Source: Pseudomonadaceae bacterium SI-3 (GTDB lineage Bacteria; Pseudomonadota; Gammaproteobacteria; Pseudomonadales; Pseudomonadaceae). From it: DNA of 64,000 nucleotides. The first letter of the stretch is position 1. The number at the start of each line of letters is the position of its first letter. The position numbers and the translations under genes are program-made. The notes beneath the pieces were generated by a model. The model saw nothing but the letters and a program-made list of their open reading frames with translations, was not told the DNA's origin and did not search any database. The stretch spans positions 2,480,001 to 2,544,000 of the forward strand of contig CP026511.1 in assembly GCA_004010935.1 (NCBI GenBank), written 5' to 3'. Shown here in pieces: positions 36,226 to 45,728 of this stretch.

Positions 36226-38802
36226 CTAAGAATGGCCGTGTTCCATCATGTGGCACATGGCAGTCTTCAGCTTCATCGGCCGCACCGGCTTGTGCATCAG
36301 CATGTGGCCCAACTCCCGGACCTGCTGCTTGAGTTCATTGCTGTAGTTGGCCGTAATCATCAGCGCCGGTAGTGGACTGGCACGCCGCGCGTTGACCGTC
36401 TCGACCACATCGACGCCGTTGCAGCCGTTGTCGAGGTGGTAGTCGGCGATGATTAGATCTGCATCGGCATGGAAGTTATCGACCTGCCCGGCCAAATCCT
36501 GCTCCGACAACGCCGTCACAACATGACACCCCCAGCCCTCCAATAGGGTGCGCATGCCGGCACAGATCGCGGTGTCGTTATCCAGCACCCAGACCCGCGC
36601 ACCTTTGAGCCGTTCGAGTAGCAGATCCGTAACAGACGGCTCCACGCTCGCCTTCGGCGCCCGCTTGGCCAGCGGCACTTCAATAGCGAATTTGGACCCC
36701 TTCCCCGGAACCGACTTCACCTGAATCCGATGACCGAGCATGCGCGCGATCTTCTCCACAATCGCCAGACCCAGACCAAGCCCGCGATCCTGCTGAGGAC
36801 GCACGCCCTCGCCGCGTTTGAATTCGTGAAAGATCTCTTCGAGCTTGTCCTCAGGAATGCCGATGCCGGTGTCCCATACCTCGATCGACAGGCTCTGCCT
36901 GCGGCGGCGGCAACCCAGCATCACGCGGCCATGCGGGGTGTAGCGAATGGCATTGGTCAGCAAGTTGCGCAGGATCCGCGCCAACAACTGGATATCGCTG
37001 CGCACCAGCGCTGAACAGGGTATGAAGTCCAGCTGCAGCTGCTCACTGCCTGCGATCTGGTGAAACTCCGCCGCCAGGTTTTCCAGCAACTGGCTGACGG
37101 CAAACGGGGCGATATCCGGCTTGATCACGCCGGCATCTAGCTTTGATATATCGACCAGCGTGCCAAGCAGGTTTTCGACGTCTTCCAGGGAGTTGCTGAT
37201 GTTGCGGATCAGCCCGCCACTGGGTGCGGTGGGTTGCTCCAGCAATGCGCTGGTGAACAGCCGAGCAGCGTTCAACGGCTGCAGCAGGTCGTGACTCACT
37301 GCGGCAAGAAACTTGGTTTTCGACAGGTTGGCCAGCTCCGCCTCCCGCTTGGCTTCACGCAGCCGCGCCTCGGCATGGGCGCGTTCGTCGATTTCACACA
37401 GCAGCTGGTCGTTCAGGCTGGTGAGCTCAGCCGTGCGCTCACGGACGCGTTGTTCGAGGTTCTGGTAGGCCTGGTGCAGCGCCTCCGCGGTGCGCCGGCG
37501 ATCCGTGATGTCTTGAATCAGCACGAAGATGCCGACGACCTCGCCGCTAGCCTGACGGTTCGGTACGTAAGAGCGCAGCATGTAACGCTGCTGCCCCGAG
37601 TGGTTGTGCTCGGCCATCTCGAAGCTGACGCTTTCGCCGCACAAAGCACGGTCGATATAGGGTTCGAGCTGCTGCCAGTGCTCACCGCTGTGGATGTCAC
37701 GCAACGATTGGCCGAGCATGCCTTCGCTGGGCCAGCGATACCACTCCTCGTATACCTTGTTGGTGAATTCGTAAGTCAGGTCAGCCGAGACATAGGCGAT
37801 CAGCGCCGGCACGTGGTCAGTAATCAGGCGGATCCAGCGCTCGCTCTCGCGCAGCGCCTCGGCGTGGCGGTAACGCTCAGTGATGTCGGTAAAGGTGTTG
37901 ACGAAGCCGCCGGTGGGTAGCGGATGGGTGCGGACCTCAAGCGTGCGACCATCGAACAGGTGCTGTTCGAGCTCAGTCAGAGGCTGACCATCGGCGTCCC
38001 GAGTGTTGGGTGTCAGCAGTTTCAGCTCACTGTCAGCCATCACTTCATCGAATGGCCGGTGTGCCTCGATGGGCGCCAAGCCGCAGAGTTCCAGGAAGCG
38101 GCCGTTCCACAGCTCCAGCCCCCCATCGGCGCTGACCATCGCCACGCCCTGCGAGAGGTTATCTACGGCACGCTGCAACAAGCGGGACTTCTGCGCCAGG
38201 GCCTGCTCGCGACGCATCGTCTCGCTGATCTTCACCTCGGTGATATCGGTGTAGAGCATCACCAGGCCACCTTCGCGCGTGGGACGCTCGCTGACCTGCA
38301 CCCAGCGGCCATTCTGCAGCCGGTAGACGGTGGGCTCGTTGGCCTTACCGCGATGTTCCTCGGCGATCAGCCCGCTGCTCTCGGCCAACCGCTTGAGCTC
38401 CGACAGCCGCGTACCGCTGTTGATGCGCGCGCGCGTTCTGCTCCAGAGCGACTTGAAGCGCTTATTGAACAGAACGATGCGCTGATCCTTGTCGAACAGC
38501 ACGAAGGCATCGGAAATGCTCTCGATCGCGTCGACCAAATGCTGATGAGCGGTTTCCGCCCTCAGGCGTGCGTCGCTGAGCAAACGGTTGCTGGCCTTCA
38601 GTTCTGCCATCGCCTGATTCAACGCATCGGTGCGTTCGCGCACTTGTTCAGCCAGTTCGACTGAATGCTGGAAGGCGGCGTAAGACGCATCGCGCCCGGT
38701 ACTGCTGGACTCGATACGCTCGATCAGTGCCGCATTGATCCGCCGCAGCTTGTGGTTTTCGCGCTCGAGTTCGGCCTGCCGATCGAGTCGCTCAACGAGC
38801 AC
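36226..38802 (-). CDS. PAS-containing hybrid sensor histidine kinase/response regulator, ErcS'/NahK-like
   Basis: About 858 residues with no membrane span: an N-terminal coiled coil, three PAS domains (for example AIESISDAFVLFDKDQRIVL, the VAMVSADGGLELWNGRF block and LITDHVPALIAYVS), HisKA with AAVSHDLLQPLNAARLF, HATPase with GLGLGLAIV, and a C-terminal receiver with Asp in LIIADYHLD. The GTG at 38802 follows GGAG by 6 bases and overlaps the FIST stop by 11 bases. ErcS' of P. aeruginosa is the nearest relative, also beside a FIST protein and ErbR. Confidence 0.82.
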   Translation of the reverse strand: MLVERLDRQAELERENHKLRRINAALIERIESSSTGRDASYAAFQHSVELAEQVRERTDALNQAMAELKASNRLLSDARLRAETAHQHLVDAIESISDAFVLFDKDQRIVLFNKRFKSLWSRTRARINSGTRLSELKRLAESSGLIAEEHRGKANEPTVYRLQNGRWVQVSERPTREGGLVMLYTDITEVKISETMRREQALAQKSRLLQRAVDNLSQGVAMVSADGGLELWNGRFLELCGLAPIEAHRPFDEVMADSELKLLTPNTRDADGQPLTELEQHLFDGRTLEVRTHPLPTGGFVNTFTDITERYRHAEALRESERWIRLITDHVPALIAYVSADLTYEFTNKVYEEWYRWPSEGMLGQSLRDIHSGEHWQQLEPYIDRALCGESVSFEMAEHNHSGQQRYMLRSYVPNRQASGEVVGIFVLIQDITDRRRTAEALHQAYQNLEQRVRERTAELTSLNDQLLCEIDERAHAEARLREAKREAELANLSKTKFLAAVSHDLLQPLNAARLFTSALLEQPTAPSGGLIRNISNSLEDVENLLGTLVDISKLDAGVIKPDIAPFAVSQLLENLAAEFHQIAGSEQLQLDFIPCSALVRSDIQLLARILRNLLTNAIRYTPHGRVMLGCRRRRQSLSIEVWDTGIGIPEDKLEEIFHEFKRGEGVRPQQDRGLGLGLAIVEKIARMLGHRIQVKSVPGKGSKFAIEVPLAKRAPKASVEPSVTDLLLERLKGARVWVLDNDTAICAGMRTLLEGWGCHVVTALSEQDLAGQVDNFHADADLIIADYHLDNGCNGVDVVETVNARRASPLPALMITANYSNELKQQVRELGHMLMHKPVRPMKLKTAMCHMMEHGHS

Positions 38803-39931
38803 TTTTTTCTCCAGCACGTCCACCTGGCCGTCCGATGGCGACGCCGGTGAAGGTCTGGTTGATATGCATGCCATTGAACTGCTCTCCATAGGTGTTGAAG
38901 CCAATCACCTGCTGGCGTCGTAGGAAGGCTGAGATGTCGTCGCTGGAGCCGTTACCGTCGATCTCCAGCCGCCGCAGAAAGCAGTCGCAGCCGATGGTCA
39001 GCAAGGGCGGGCCGAGACGCTGTTCGAGACGTTCAAATACGGCTTCGAGGTTGGGCATCAGCGGGCCAGGACGCATCGCGGTCATCACGATGCCGTTCTC
39101 CACGGCGCAGTAAAACGTCAGGCTGAGGTCATCGTTGACCTTCTGGATCGAGCGGACGTAGTAGTTCTCGTTGATGCGCACTGCCAGCGGATGCGCAGCG
39201 AACAGTTGGTGATCGAGATCGCTGACCTCGACGCCGACCAGCCGTGCATATTCCTCGGCAGCGGGTTCTGCGTTCAGTTCGTAGACGCGACGCGCGTGAC
39301 TGTCCACGCGCGTCACCACCAGCTTCTCAGTGCGCGGCAGCATGTGATGTGTGGTGAACACCTCGAAATCCATCCAGGTGTTGATCAGCACGACCGCCGC
39401 CGCCCCGCTGTGAAACTTGCCGTCGTAATAGACATGAGTGTCGGTCAGGTGATTGTCATCGCCGGCCGAGCCGCCGAAATGCGGAATGCTGCCAAAGGCG
39501 GCACTGAGCGCCGACAGCACGATCTCCTCGCGGCTGGACAGCCCATCAAGCAGGGTCAGGGCAAAACTGTGATCCTTGATCGGCGCCAGCGAGTTGCTGC
39601 GGCAATCGCTGCCCAGCCGTTCGACCAGTTGCTGCGCATCGGTGAGGCTGAACCGGTCCATCTCGTCGATCAGCTCGCAGGCGATGGAAAAGTTGCGGTG
39701 GTCGAAGCCGACCGCCGTTACGCAGCTGCGGCCGTAGCCCTGGGGGGTGATCTCTCCAGCCGATGTACAGCCCACCATGCGTACACCACCGAAGTACTGG
39801 TGCAGCGCATTACCCAGTGCTGGCAAATCGTACTCGGCAGAGCAGAAAAACAAGACGAAGCCGAGATACGGGTGAATCAGCTGGCGAGCCAGGTCCTGGG
39901 CCACCGTTTCGGCGTCCCCCGATTCAGACAT
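38792..39931 (-). CDS. FIST-domain sensory protein
   Basis: A FIST N and FIST C domain protein of about 379 residues, which typically binds small ligands such as amino acids. GGVRMVGCTSAGEITPQGYG is the typical N-domain block and LTIGCDCFLRR is in the C domain. It precedes a kinase without its own input span, so it probably supplies the signal. The start is uncertain: ATG 39931 is used here; the open frame extends to a GTG at 39985. Confidence 0.8.
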   Translation of the reverse strand: MSESGDAETVAQDLARQLIHPYLGFVLFFCSAEYDLPALGNALHQYFGGVRMVGCTSAGEITPQGYGRSCVTAVGFDHRNFSIACELIDEMDRFSLTDAQQLVERLGSDCRSNSLAPIKDHSFALTLLDGLSSREEIVLSALSAAFGSIPHFGGSAGDDNHLTDTHVYYDGKFHSGAAAVVLINTWMDFEVFTTHHMLPRTEKLVVTRVDSHARRVYELNAEPAAEEYARLVGVEVSDLDHQLFAAHPLAVRINENYYVRSIQKVNDDLSLTFYCAVENGIVMTAMRPGPLMPNLEAVFERLEQRLGPPLLTIGCDCFLRRLEIDGNGSSDDISAFLRRQQVIGFNTYGEQFNGMHINQTFTGVAIGRPGGRAGEKSAR

Positions 39932-40033
39932 CGCTGTGCGCACCGCTAAGGATTCTTGCTCGACCACGCACGCCACCCCATACACCGTTATCGTATGACC
40001 CCATTCTTGGTCAGGGCATAGGGTACGAACATG

Positions 40034-40067
40034 CTACTTCAGTACCACCTGCGGCCTGCCAAGGTAG
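40034..40067. promoter_or_regulatory. Putative alcohol-oxidation regulator boxes (copies f, f2)
   Basis: CTACTTCAGTA (40034-40044, 10 of 11 to the cluster consensus) and, on the other strand, CTACCTTGGCA (40057-40067, 10 of 11), upstream of the FIST-kinase operon. Confidence 0.5.
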
Positions 40068-40123
40068 CAAAGCGGCGAAACAGTACGGGGCTTATTGCCG
40101 CAGCTGCTCGTGGCGCACTGAAT

Positions 40124-40156
40124 AAAAAAAAACGGATGCCCTAGAAAGGCATCCGT
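40124..40156 (-). terminator. Intrinsic terminator of the porin gene
   Basis: A perfect 9-bp stem (ACGGATGCC / GGCATCCGT) with loop CTAGAAA, followed on the minus strand by eight T. It ends the porin transcript 20 bases after the stop. Confidence 0.92.
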
Positions 40157-40175
40157 CTGGTTGTCGCAGGCTGGG

Positions 40176-41363
40176 TTAGAAGCTCAACGCGGCACCAATG
40201 GCGTAGGTACGCGTGTCCTCGTCGATGGCGCTGGTATCCCGACCGGTCAACTCGAACTGGTTCACTTCCGCCACCAGTTTCAGGTTGTCATTGATGGTGC
40301 GGAAATACGCGATGCCCCGGGTTTCGTAATCGGCCGCCGTTCCCAGACCATTGCCGTCATCCTTGGTCTTGCCAGATGACAGCGCGATGCGGTTCTTGCC
40401 GAACGAGTACGAGCCTTGCAGCAGGTAGCCGTCGCTGTCGACGTCACGCAGCTGGGCTTCGCCTGCGTTGTTGGTATAGAACGGGTTGATACCCTCGGCC
40501 TGGAAGCCTGACGCAGTGACGGAGAACCCAGCCATCTTGGCCTGTACGCCGTAGCCGATGCCCTGGGAGTCGACCTCGTCGACGGTGCTGTCGGTGTTCT
40601 TCGAGGTCTGCTGCATGCCGTTGACCCACGAATAGATCTGAGCGCCTGCCACTTCGAACTGGTAGGTGATCTCGGTTTCGAAACGAGGACTGTCCTGATA
40701 GGCCTCGTCCAGCGCGCTGCTGGCATCGTTCGTGGTATCGACCGGGTCCATGATGCCGACTGCCACACGCAGGCCGCTCATCACTGGCGAGCGATAGGTC
40801 ACCTGGGAAGTCGGGAACGGGTACGGGTAACCCGTGCCGATGTTGCCGAAGGACACGCCGCCGAAATCCACCAGGCCCAGGGTGTCGCTGACCTGGCCGT
40901 ATCCGGTCAGCATCTCGTCAAGGAATATGTTGGACCGGCCGAACAAGCCGAAATCCTTACCGAAGAGCACCTCGCCCCACTGATCGTTCGACGCCGTGCC
41001 GTAGAACTGGCGCACGTCGATACCGGTCTCGGTGCCGTTGGTATCGCTGTCGTTGATCGTGACCCAGAAGGAGGAGCGACCGCCGACCTTGAGTTCTTCG
41101 AGCTGCTTGCCGAAGTTGAAACCGATGTAGTTAGGCAGGAAACCCATCTTCACGCGGGACTGGTCCCGGTCGAACCGCTCCCCGGCGCGATCGACATCAC
41201 TGCTGACGTAGAAGGTGTTGAAGTAGCCGTCGACGGTAAAGGTGGTGTCATCCTTGTCATAAAGCATGATTTCGGCAACGGCCGACTGGCTAAGGGTCAT
41301 GCCAATCGCGCTGGCTAAGGCCAACGGCAGTAAGGTGGTAACCGCTTTCTTCTTGTTGTGCAT
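40176..41363 (-). CDS. Outer-membrane porin
   Basis: A 395-residue 16-strand-type porin of the Gram-negative Porin_4 group: signal peptide ending near SAVA, alternating beta-strand pattern and a C-terminal aromatic residue (AIGAALSF). Similar porins sit beside exa clusters; it may admit alcohols or their acids. GGAGAG lies about 6 bases before the ATG. A weak motif copy (CTACTTTCGCC) lies about 100 bp upstream. Confidence 0.85.
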   Translation of the reverse strand: MHNKKKAVTTLLPLALASAIGMTLSQSAVAEIMLYDKDDTTFTVDGYFNTFYVSSDVDRAGERFDRDQSRVKMGFLPNYIGFNFGKQLEELKVGGRSSFWVTINDSDTNGTETGIDVRQFYGTASNDQWGEVLFGKDFGLFGRSNIFLDEMLTGYGQVSDTLGLVDFGGVSFGNIGTGYPYPFPTSQVTYRSPVMSGLRVAVGIMDPVDTTNDASSALDEAYQDSPRFETEITYQFEVAGAQIYSWVNGMQQTSKNTDSTVDEVDSQGIGYGVQAKMAGFSVTASGFQAEGINPFYTNNAGEAQLRDVDSDGYLLQGSYSFGKNRIALSSGKTKDDGNGLGTAADYETRGIAYFRTINDNLKLVAEVNQFELTGRDTSAIDEDTRTYAIGAALSF

Positions 41364-41643
41364 GGCGCTCTCCGCTGATGTGACGACAGGCAGTCGTGTC
41401 GAGGCGGATTATCGAAAGCACAACCGAAGGGCCATACGCTCCAATAGCGGCGACTGGCTACTACTTTCGCCACGACCACTGATGCGAGCGGAAAGGCCCT
41501 CCCTGCCGTTCCGTTCGGACTAGCGCTTAGGTCGTACACCGTTACGCTTAGGTCGATCATCAGACGCAAGACAACAGCGCCGAAGCCGCCGGAGGCTGGT
41601 CAGAAAGCGAAACTGCCGAGTGAAGTTGCGGTGGGATTGGGCG

Positions 41644-44169
41644 TCAGGTCCAGCCTGAATCAGGTGCTGGCGCATTGGCGACAGCCACCCAGCCCGCGCG
41701 GGCCAAGCGCAGTGCCTCCAGGGCCGCCGTCAGATCCTGTCGCTGAAGGGTCCGCATCGCAGCGGCAATCTCGATGGGTCGATCAATCTCATGTCCTGCT
41801 TGCAGACTCTGCCATGCCTGTTCGGCCTGGGCGCGGAAGTCCGATGCGCTGGCTACGTGCCGGTCGCTGGCTTGGCGTGCGGCTCGCTCGATCACATCTT
41901 CATCTTGTTCGGCCAGTTTCACTGTGCTGTCGCTGAGGAATTGCTCGACGTGATCGAGAATCTCGTTCGCCGAGGCGGTCGGTGACTGCACGGCGAACAG
42001 CATCCCGGCGTGCTCGTCGAACTGACAGAAGCGACTGAACACGGCGTACCCCAGTTGCAGCTCGCTCCGTAACCGTCGGAAGAAGTCCGCTTCGATCAGC
42101 CGCCCCAACACACGCCAGGAGGCCTCGCATTTGGCGGTACGGTCTGGCAACGGGCAGAACAGCAGAAATGCCGTTTCGGGCATCGCGGCGGCGCCACTGA
42201 CGTCATGCCAGCGTTTCACCGTTGCTGGCACGCTGCGAGCGACCGGGAATAGCGCGGGTGTTCCTGGCAGCGTGTGGATCGCATCGGTCAGCGGTCCGCT
42301 TATGGACGACGCGAAGCCGATGGCCAGGCCTTGCCACTGTGCCGTTTGCCACAGCCGAGCCAGTGAGGATGAAGCTGCGGTCTGGCCTGGGGCCGCAGTC
42401 GGATCCATCAGCAGCCGAGGCAGGCGATTGAGCAGCTGCCGAACCAGCATCACATCGCTGCTGAGTGCCGCGTCGCGTTCAGCCAGTGCTTGGCCCTCGG
42501 TAAACGCCGCGGCTGGCGGCGCGCTAAGCACGGGCGTTATGTCGCTCAGAATTGCCGGTATGGCCTCGGCAAAGCCTTCCAGCCTGAGGCACCAGGCATC
42601 CCCGAGATCCTCGAAACGCAGCGCTACACCGGCTTGTTGGGCAGCCCAAGCAGCTGACTGCAGCGCATGCGTCAGGGTATGCGACAAGGCGGGGAAAGAC
42701 TCGCCTCGCATGAACTGCCAGCGTAAAAACAAAGCGCCCTGTCCGCTCATGTCTTCCGGACCCTGCCAACGCAGTGCAGGCGGGATATCAGCCGCTTCAT
42801 AGCGCAGCAATCCGGGTGTTAACCAGGGATTCGCAGCTGGCTGTTGCCAGCCCCAGTCAGCGGGCACTGTCCGCTGCGGCGGTTCGGACTGCAGGCGCAG
42901 CGGAAAGCCGCTGGTTTCAATGGCCGCGCAGCTGGTCTTGTCGGTGATAAGGACCAGCGGCGCGCAACCGAGCATCTGCGCCGAGAGCAATGAAAGCGCC
43001 TGTTTGATCGCAGCTTCATCGCTGTTGAGGTTCCAGGCCAGCGGATCCACCCAGTACCGTAGCCGTGTCAGCGGTTCGGCATTCTGCAGGCTTCGATGGC
43101 GGATGCGTTGATATTCCTCATGACATGGCTGCCAACGTGCATCGTCGGAAAAGAAACGCAACCAGTCGAGCACGGCTTCGACCAGCTCAGCCGGTGCCGC
43201 CATTCCTCGCTCCGTCGGCAACAGCTCGACGACCACAACGCCCTGCCCCGCATACCAATAAGGAATGCGCAGCTTTACCGATTGAACCAATTCGGCATCA
43301 CGCAGGCGTTGGGTGAGCCCACCTGGCGCTTCGGACGCGAGCCAGGCGGACAGGTAATCCAGCGCCGGTACGGCGTGCTCCGGCAATCCGTCAAGCGCGA
43401 ACGCCAGCAACAAGCGTGGCTGAGCAGTGCTGAGCTGCAAGCGAAACCAGCCGTTAGCCTTACAGCGCAAAGGCGGGACTTCGCGCCGCACCAAGGGATG
43501 GCTGGCGAGCCCAGCGTCCATTTGCTCGGCGAGACACTGCAAGACCTCTTCGTGCTGAGGCCCGGCCAGTAGCAGCTCGATCTGGCCGGCGTGGTAAAAC
43601 CGCCGATGATAGCCAAGCAGAGCCTCCTGAAAGGCTGCGTCCTCTACCGGGAGCGTGTCGCGGTTGCCTGCATGAAAGCCAGCGAACGGATGGGTTGGGT
43701 CGATCGCGTGTCCAAGCGCCGCGTCGCATAGCGTTTCTGCGTCCTGCGCACGCGCTTGGTATTCGGCCTGCAGCACCTCGCGTTCACGCAGCTGCGCACC
43801 AGGGTCCAGCAACGGATTGGCGAGCATATCTACGAGACGACGCAAGCCCTCTTCGAGCTGGTCGGCTGGCAGCTGAAAGAAAAAGTCGGTATGTCGTTCA
43901 CGGGTCGATGCGTTCAGCTGCCCTCCACATCCTTGAACGAAGGGCATCAGACCTTCTGCCGCAGTGTAATTCCGGCTGCCGAGAAACAGCAGATGCTCAA
44001 GAAAATGCGCCAACCCAGGATAGGCACTCGGCGCGTCATGCGAACCGGCGTGGACTCGCACCAGTGCTGCGGCCTGCGAGCTGCCAAGCAACGGCATCAG
44101 GCGCACGCGCAGCCCATTGGGAAGAACAGTTTGCGACGGCTGCTGGACAGGATCGGCTGACGAGTGCAT
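41644..44169 (-). CDS. pqqF: PQQ biosynthesis metalloprotease PqqF
   Basis: An M16-family zinc peptidase of 841 residues that helps cut the crosslinked PqqA. The inverted zinc motif HxxEH appears as HFLEHLLFL and the third ligand in EREVLQAEYQ. Four M16 half-domains are apparent; the C-terminal half keeps LRSELQLGYAVFSRF. It is 38 kb from pqqADE, not adjacent as in many Pseudomonas. ATG 44169; the frame extends to a GTG at 44226. No clear ribosome-binding site. Confidence 0.88.
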   Translation of the reverse strand: MHSSADPVQQPSQTVLPNGLRVRLMPLLGSSQAAALVRVHAGSHDAPSAYPGLAHFLEHLLFLGSRNYTAAEGLMPFVQGCGGQLNASTRERHTDFFFQLPADQLEEGLRRLVDMLANPLLDPGAQLREREVLQAEYQARAQDAETLCDAALGHAIDPTHPFAGFHAGNRDTLPVEDAAFQEALLGYHRRFYHAGQIELLLAGPQHEEVLQCLAEQMDAGLASHPLVRREVPPLRCKANGWFRLQLSTAQPRLLLAFALDGLPEHAVPALDYLSAWLASEAPGGLTQRLRDAELVQSVKLRIPYWYAGQGVVVVELLPTERGMAAPAELVEAVLDWLRFFSDDARWQPCHEEYQRIRHRSLQNAEPLTRLRYWVDPLAWNLNSDEAAIKQALSLLSAQMLGCAPLVLITDKTSCAAIETSGFPLRLQSEPPQRTVPADWGWQQPAANPWLTPGLLRYEAADIPPALRWQGPEDMSGQGALFLRWQFMRGESFPALSHTLTHALQSAAWAAQQAGVALRFEDLGDAWCLRLEGFAEAIPAILSDITPVLSAPPAAAFTEGQALAERDAALSSDVMLVRQLLNRLPRLLMDPTAAPGQTAASSSLARLWQTAQWQGLAIGFASSISGPLTDAIHTLPGTPALFPVARSVPATVKRWHDVSGAAAMPETAFLLFCPLPDRTAKCEASWRVLGRLIEADFFRRLRSELQLGYAVFSRFCQFDEHAGMLFAVQSPTASANEILDHVEQFLSDSTVKLAEQDEDVIERAARQASDRHVASASDFRAQAEQAWQSLQAGHEIDRPIEIAAAMRTLQRQDLTAALEALRLARAGWVAVANAPAPDSGWT

Positions 44170-44228
44170 TGGGCGACGTGTTCCGGCTGTGAGTCTGGGA
44201 GGATCGCGCCGAGGTTCGCTTGGCACAA

Positions 44229-44244
44229 TGATGCTTAAGCATCA
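44229..44244. promoter_or_regulatory. Perfect 16-bp palindrome TGATGCTTAAGCATCA
   Basis: A self-complementary 16-mer 60 bp upstream of pqqF, just after the convergent-side merR stop region. It may be an operator for a dimeric regulator, but no second copy was seen in the window. Confidence 0.35.
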
Positions 44245-44278
44245 AACCCTGGGGCCAGCTCCGCAAGTCCGGCCGTCT

Positions 44279-45235
44279 TCAGGTGTCCAGATGCCCATCG
44301 AGGAACTGCAGCAGACGGCGCTGCATCAGCTTGCCGGCATTACCCAGGCAGGCAATGGGCGACCCGCGCAGTCCTTCCTGGGAAAACTCGGCGGCCTCAC
44401 CCGCCATAGCCAGAGGACAGTCGAGGCTGAGTGCAAGCTTGGCAAACTGCTTGAGCAAGGCTGCGTTGGGCGGAACATTGGAATACAGCACCAATGCGCG
44501 CGGGCGAACCTTTTCGCAGATCAGGGTCAGCTCATCCAGCGGTTGGCCGATGGCCAACACACTGGCGGCAACCTCGTCACCGGAAAGCAGCAGGCCGGCA
44601 ATCAATAGCTCCAGCTCGCGGCATTGTCCTGGCACAGCCGCCAGCAGCACGCGATCTTCCGCCTGGGCTCGCGCAAGTTGCAGTCGCTGCAGCACGCGGG
44701 CACGCAAGAAATTGTCCAAAAAGAGCCACTCGCTGGTCCGACCGAACTCATCCTGGCGCACCAGTAACTGCTGCCACAACGGCAACAGCACATCCTGAAA
44801 AACGACCGGTAATGGATAGGTCGAGAAGATCTGTCCATAGACCCGATCGAGGCGGCTCTCGTCGAAACTGCTTATTGCCCGCTGCACCTGAGCCTGCCAT
44901 TCGCCCCATTCGCCAGCGACAGCCTCCTGCTGCTCGGGTGGCACCGCCGCTCGGGTTGCGGCACTGCGCGACAGAATGCTGCCCACTTTGCTCACCGCCA
45001 CGCCGCGCTCCGTCCATGCCACTATACTGCGCACCGCTTCGACATCGGCCATCGAATACAGACGATGGCCGCTCTCGGTGCGGGTCGGTTGGATCAAGCC
45101 ATAGCGGCGCTCCCAGGCACGCAGGGTGACCGGATTGACACCGGTCAGGCGTGATACCTCTCGGATCGGGAACAACTCTTCCTGCTTGAGCGATGAAGAC
45201 GAAAGTAGCGAAGAAGCACGGGCAAATTCAGTCAT
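44279..45235 (-). CDS. MerR-type regulator, class II LitR-like (copy 1)
   Basis: A 318-residue regulator with an N-terminal MerR helix-turn-helix (FPIREVSRLTGVNPVTLRAW then ERRYGL) and a C-terminal part related to the LitR/CarH sensory domain but without a B12-binding His motif. Class II LitR proteins repress light-induced genes and rely on another photosensor. A divergent DCC-family gene lies 94 bp away with a LitR-type operator between. A paralogue is encoded at 54115. Confidence 0.86.
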   Translation of the reverse strand: MTEFARASSLLSSSSLKQEELFPIREVSRLTGVNPVTLRAWERRYGLIQPTRTESGHRLYSMADVEAVRSIVAWTERGVAVSKVGSILSRSAATRAAVPPEQQEAVAGEWGEWQAQVQRAISSFDESRLDRVYGQIFSTYPLPVVFQDVLLPLWQQLLVRQDEFGRTSEWLFLDNFLRARVLQRLQLARAQAEDRVLLAAVPGQCRELELLIAGLLLSGDEVAASVLAIGQPLDELTLICEKVRPRALVLYSNVPPNAALLKQFAKLALSLDCPLAMAGEAAEFSQEGLRGSPIACLGNAGKLMQRRLLQFLDGHLDT

Positions 45236-45296
45236 GACGCGGACAGCTCATGCAAGGGAATGGGCGCATTGTAACTCAGGGTCTGCAGGCATAGGC

Positions 45297-45319
45297 TGTA
45301 CAGAGGTTATACAAGTACA
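45297..45319. promoter_or_regulatory. Putative LitR-type operator (copy 1, imperfect)
   Basis: TGTACA at 45297 followed after 11 bases by AGTACA at 45314, in the divergent region between merR copy 1 and the DCC-family gene. Compared with the known pattern TRTACA-N12-TGTAYA it has one base less spacing and one mismatch. Confidence 0.45.
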
Positions 45320-45329
45320 GGATTGTGCA

Positions 45330-45728
45330 ATGCCTCCGAAACTACCGCTTACGCTCTATGTCGACGGTGCCTGCCCGCTCTGCGCCCGCGAGGTCATCTG
45401 GCTGCGGCGTCATGCCACGCAGGAGTGCCTGCAGCTGGTGGATATCAGCACGCCTGGTTTCGTCAGCGAGGACCGATCCGTCGACCAGCTCCGCAGTAAG
45501 TTACATGCGCGCAGCGCCGACGGACACTGGCTGACTGGCCTCGACGCAACCTACTGGAGCTGGCGCGCGGCAGGCCTCGGGAAATGGGCCGCGCCGCTAG
45601 GCTGGCGGCCGTTACGGCCATTGCTGCTGCTTGCCTATTGGCTGTTCAGTCTGGCGCGGCCTTATCTCGGCTGGCTACCCCATCCCGACGGCAGCAGCCG
45701 CTGCACGGACCGTTGCGGTCCTCGTTGA
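45330..45728 (+). CDS. DCC-family (DUF393) thiol-disulfide oxidoreductase-like protein
   Basis: A 132-residue protein with the YVDGACPLCAREV block that holds the DxxCPLC motif of the DUF393 family, followed by hydrophobic segments. The start lies only 11 bases after the operator, so the message could have a very short leader. Role unknown; it is a candidate light-regulated gene. Confidence 0.8.
   Translation: MPPKLPLTLYVDGACPLCAREVIWLRRHATQECLQLVDISTPGFVSEDRSVDQLRSKLHARSADGHWLTGLDATYWSWRAAGLGKWAAPLGWRPLRPLLLLAYWLFSLARPYLGWLPHPDGSSRCTDRCGPR

Noticed and set aside
41457..41472. CTACTTTCGCC near the porin gene as another regulator box
   Set aside because: Only 8 of 11 match; too weak to claim, though the position (about 100 bp upstream) is suggestive.
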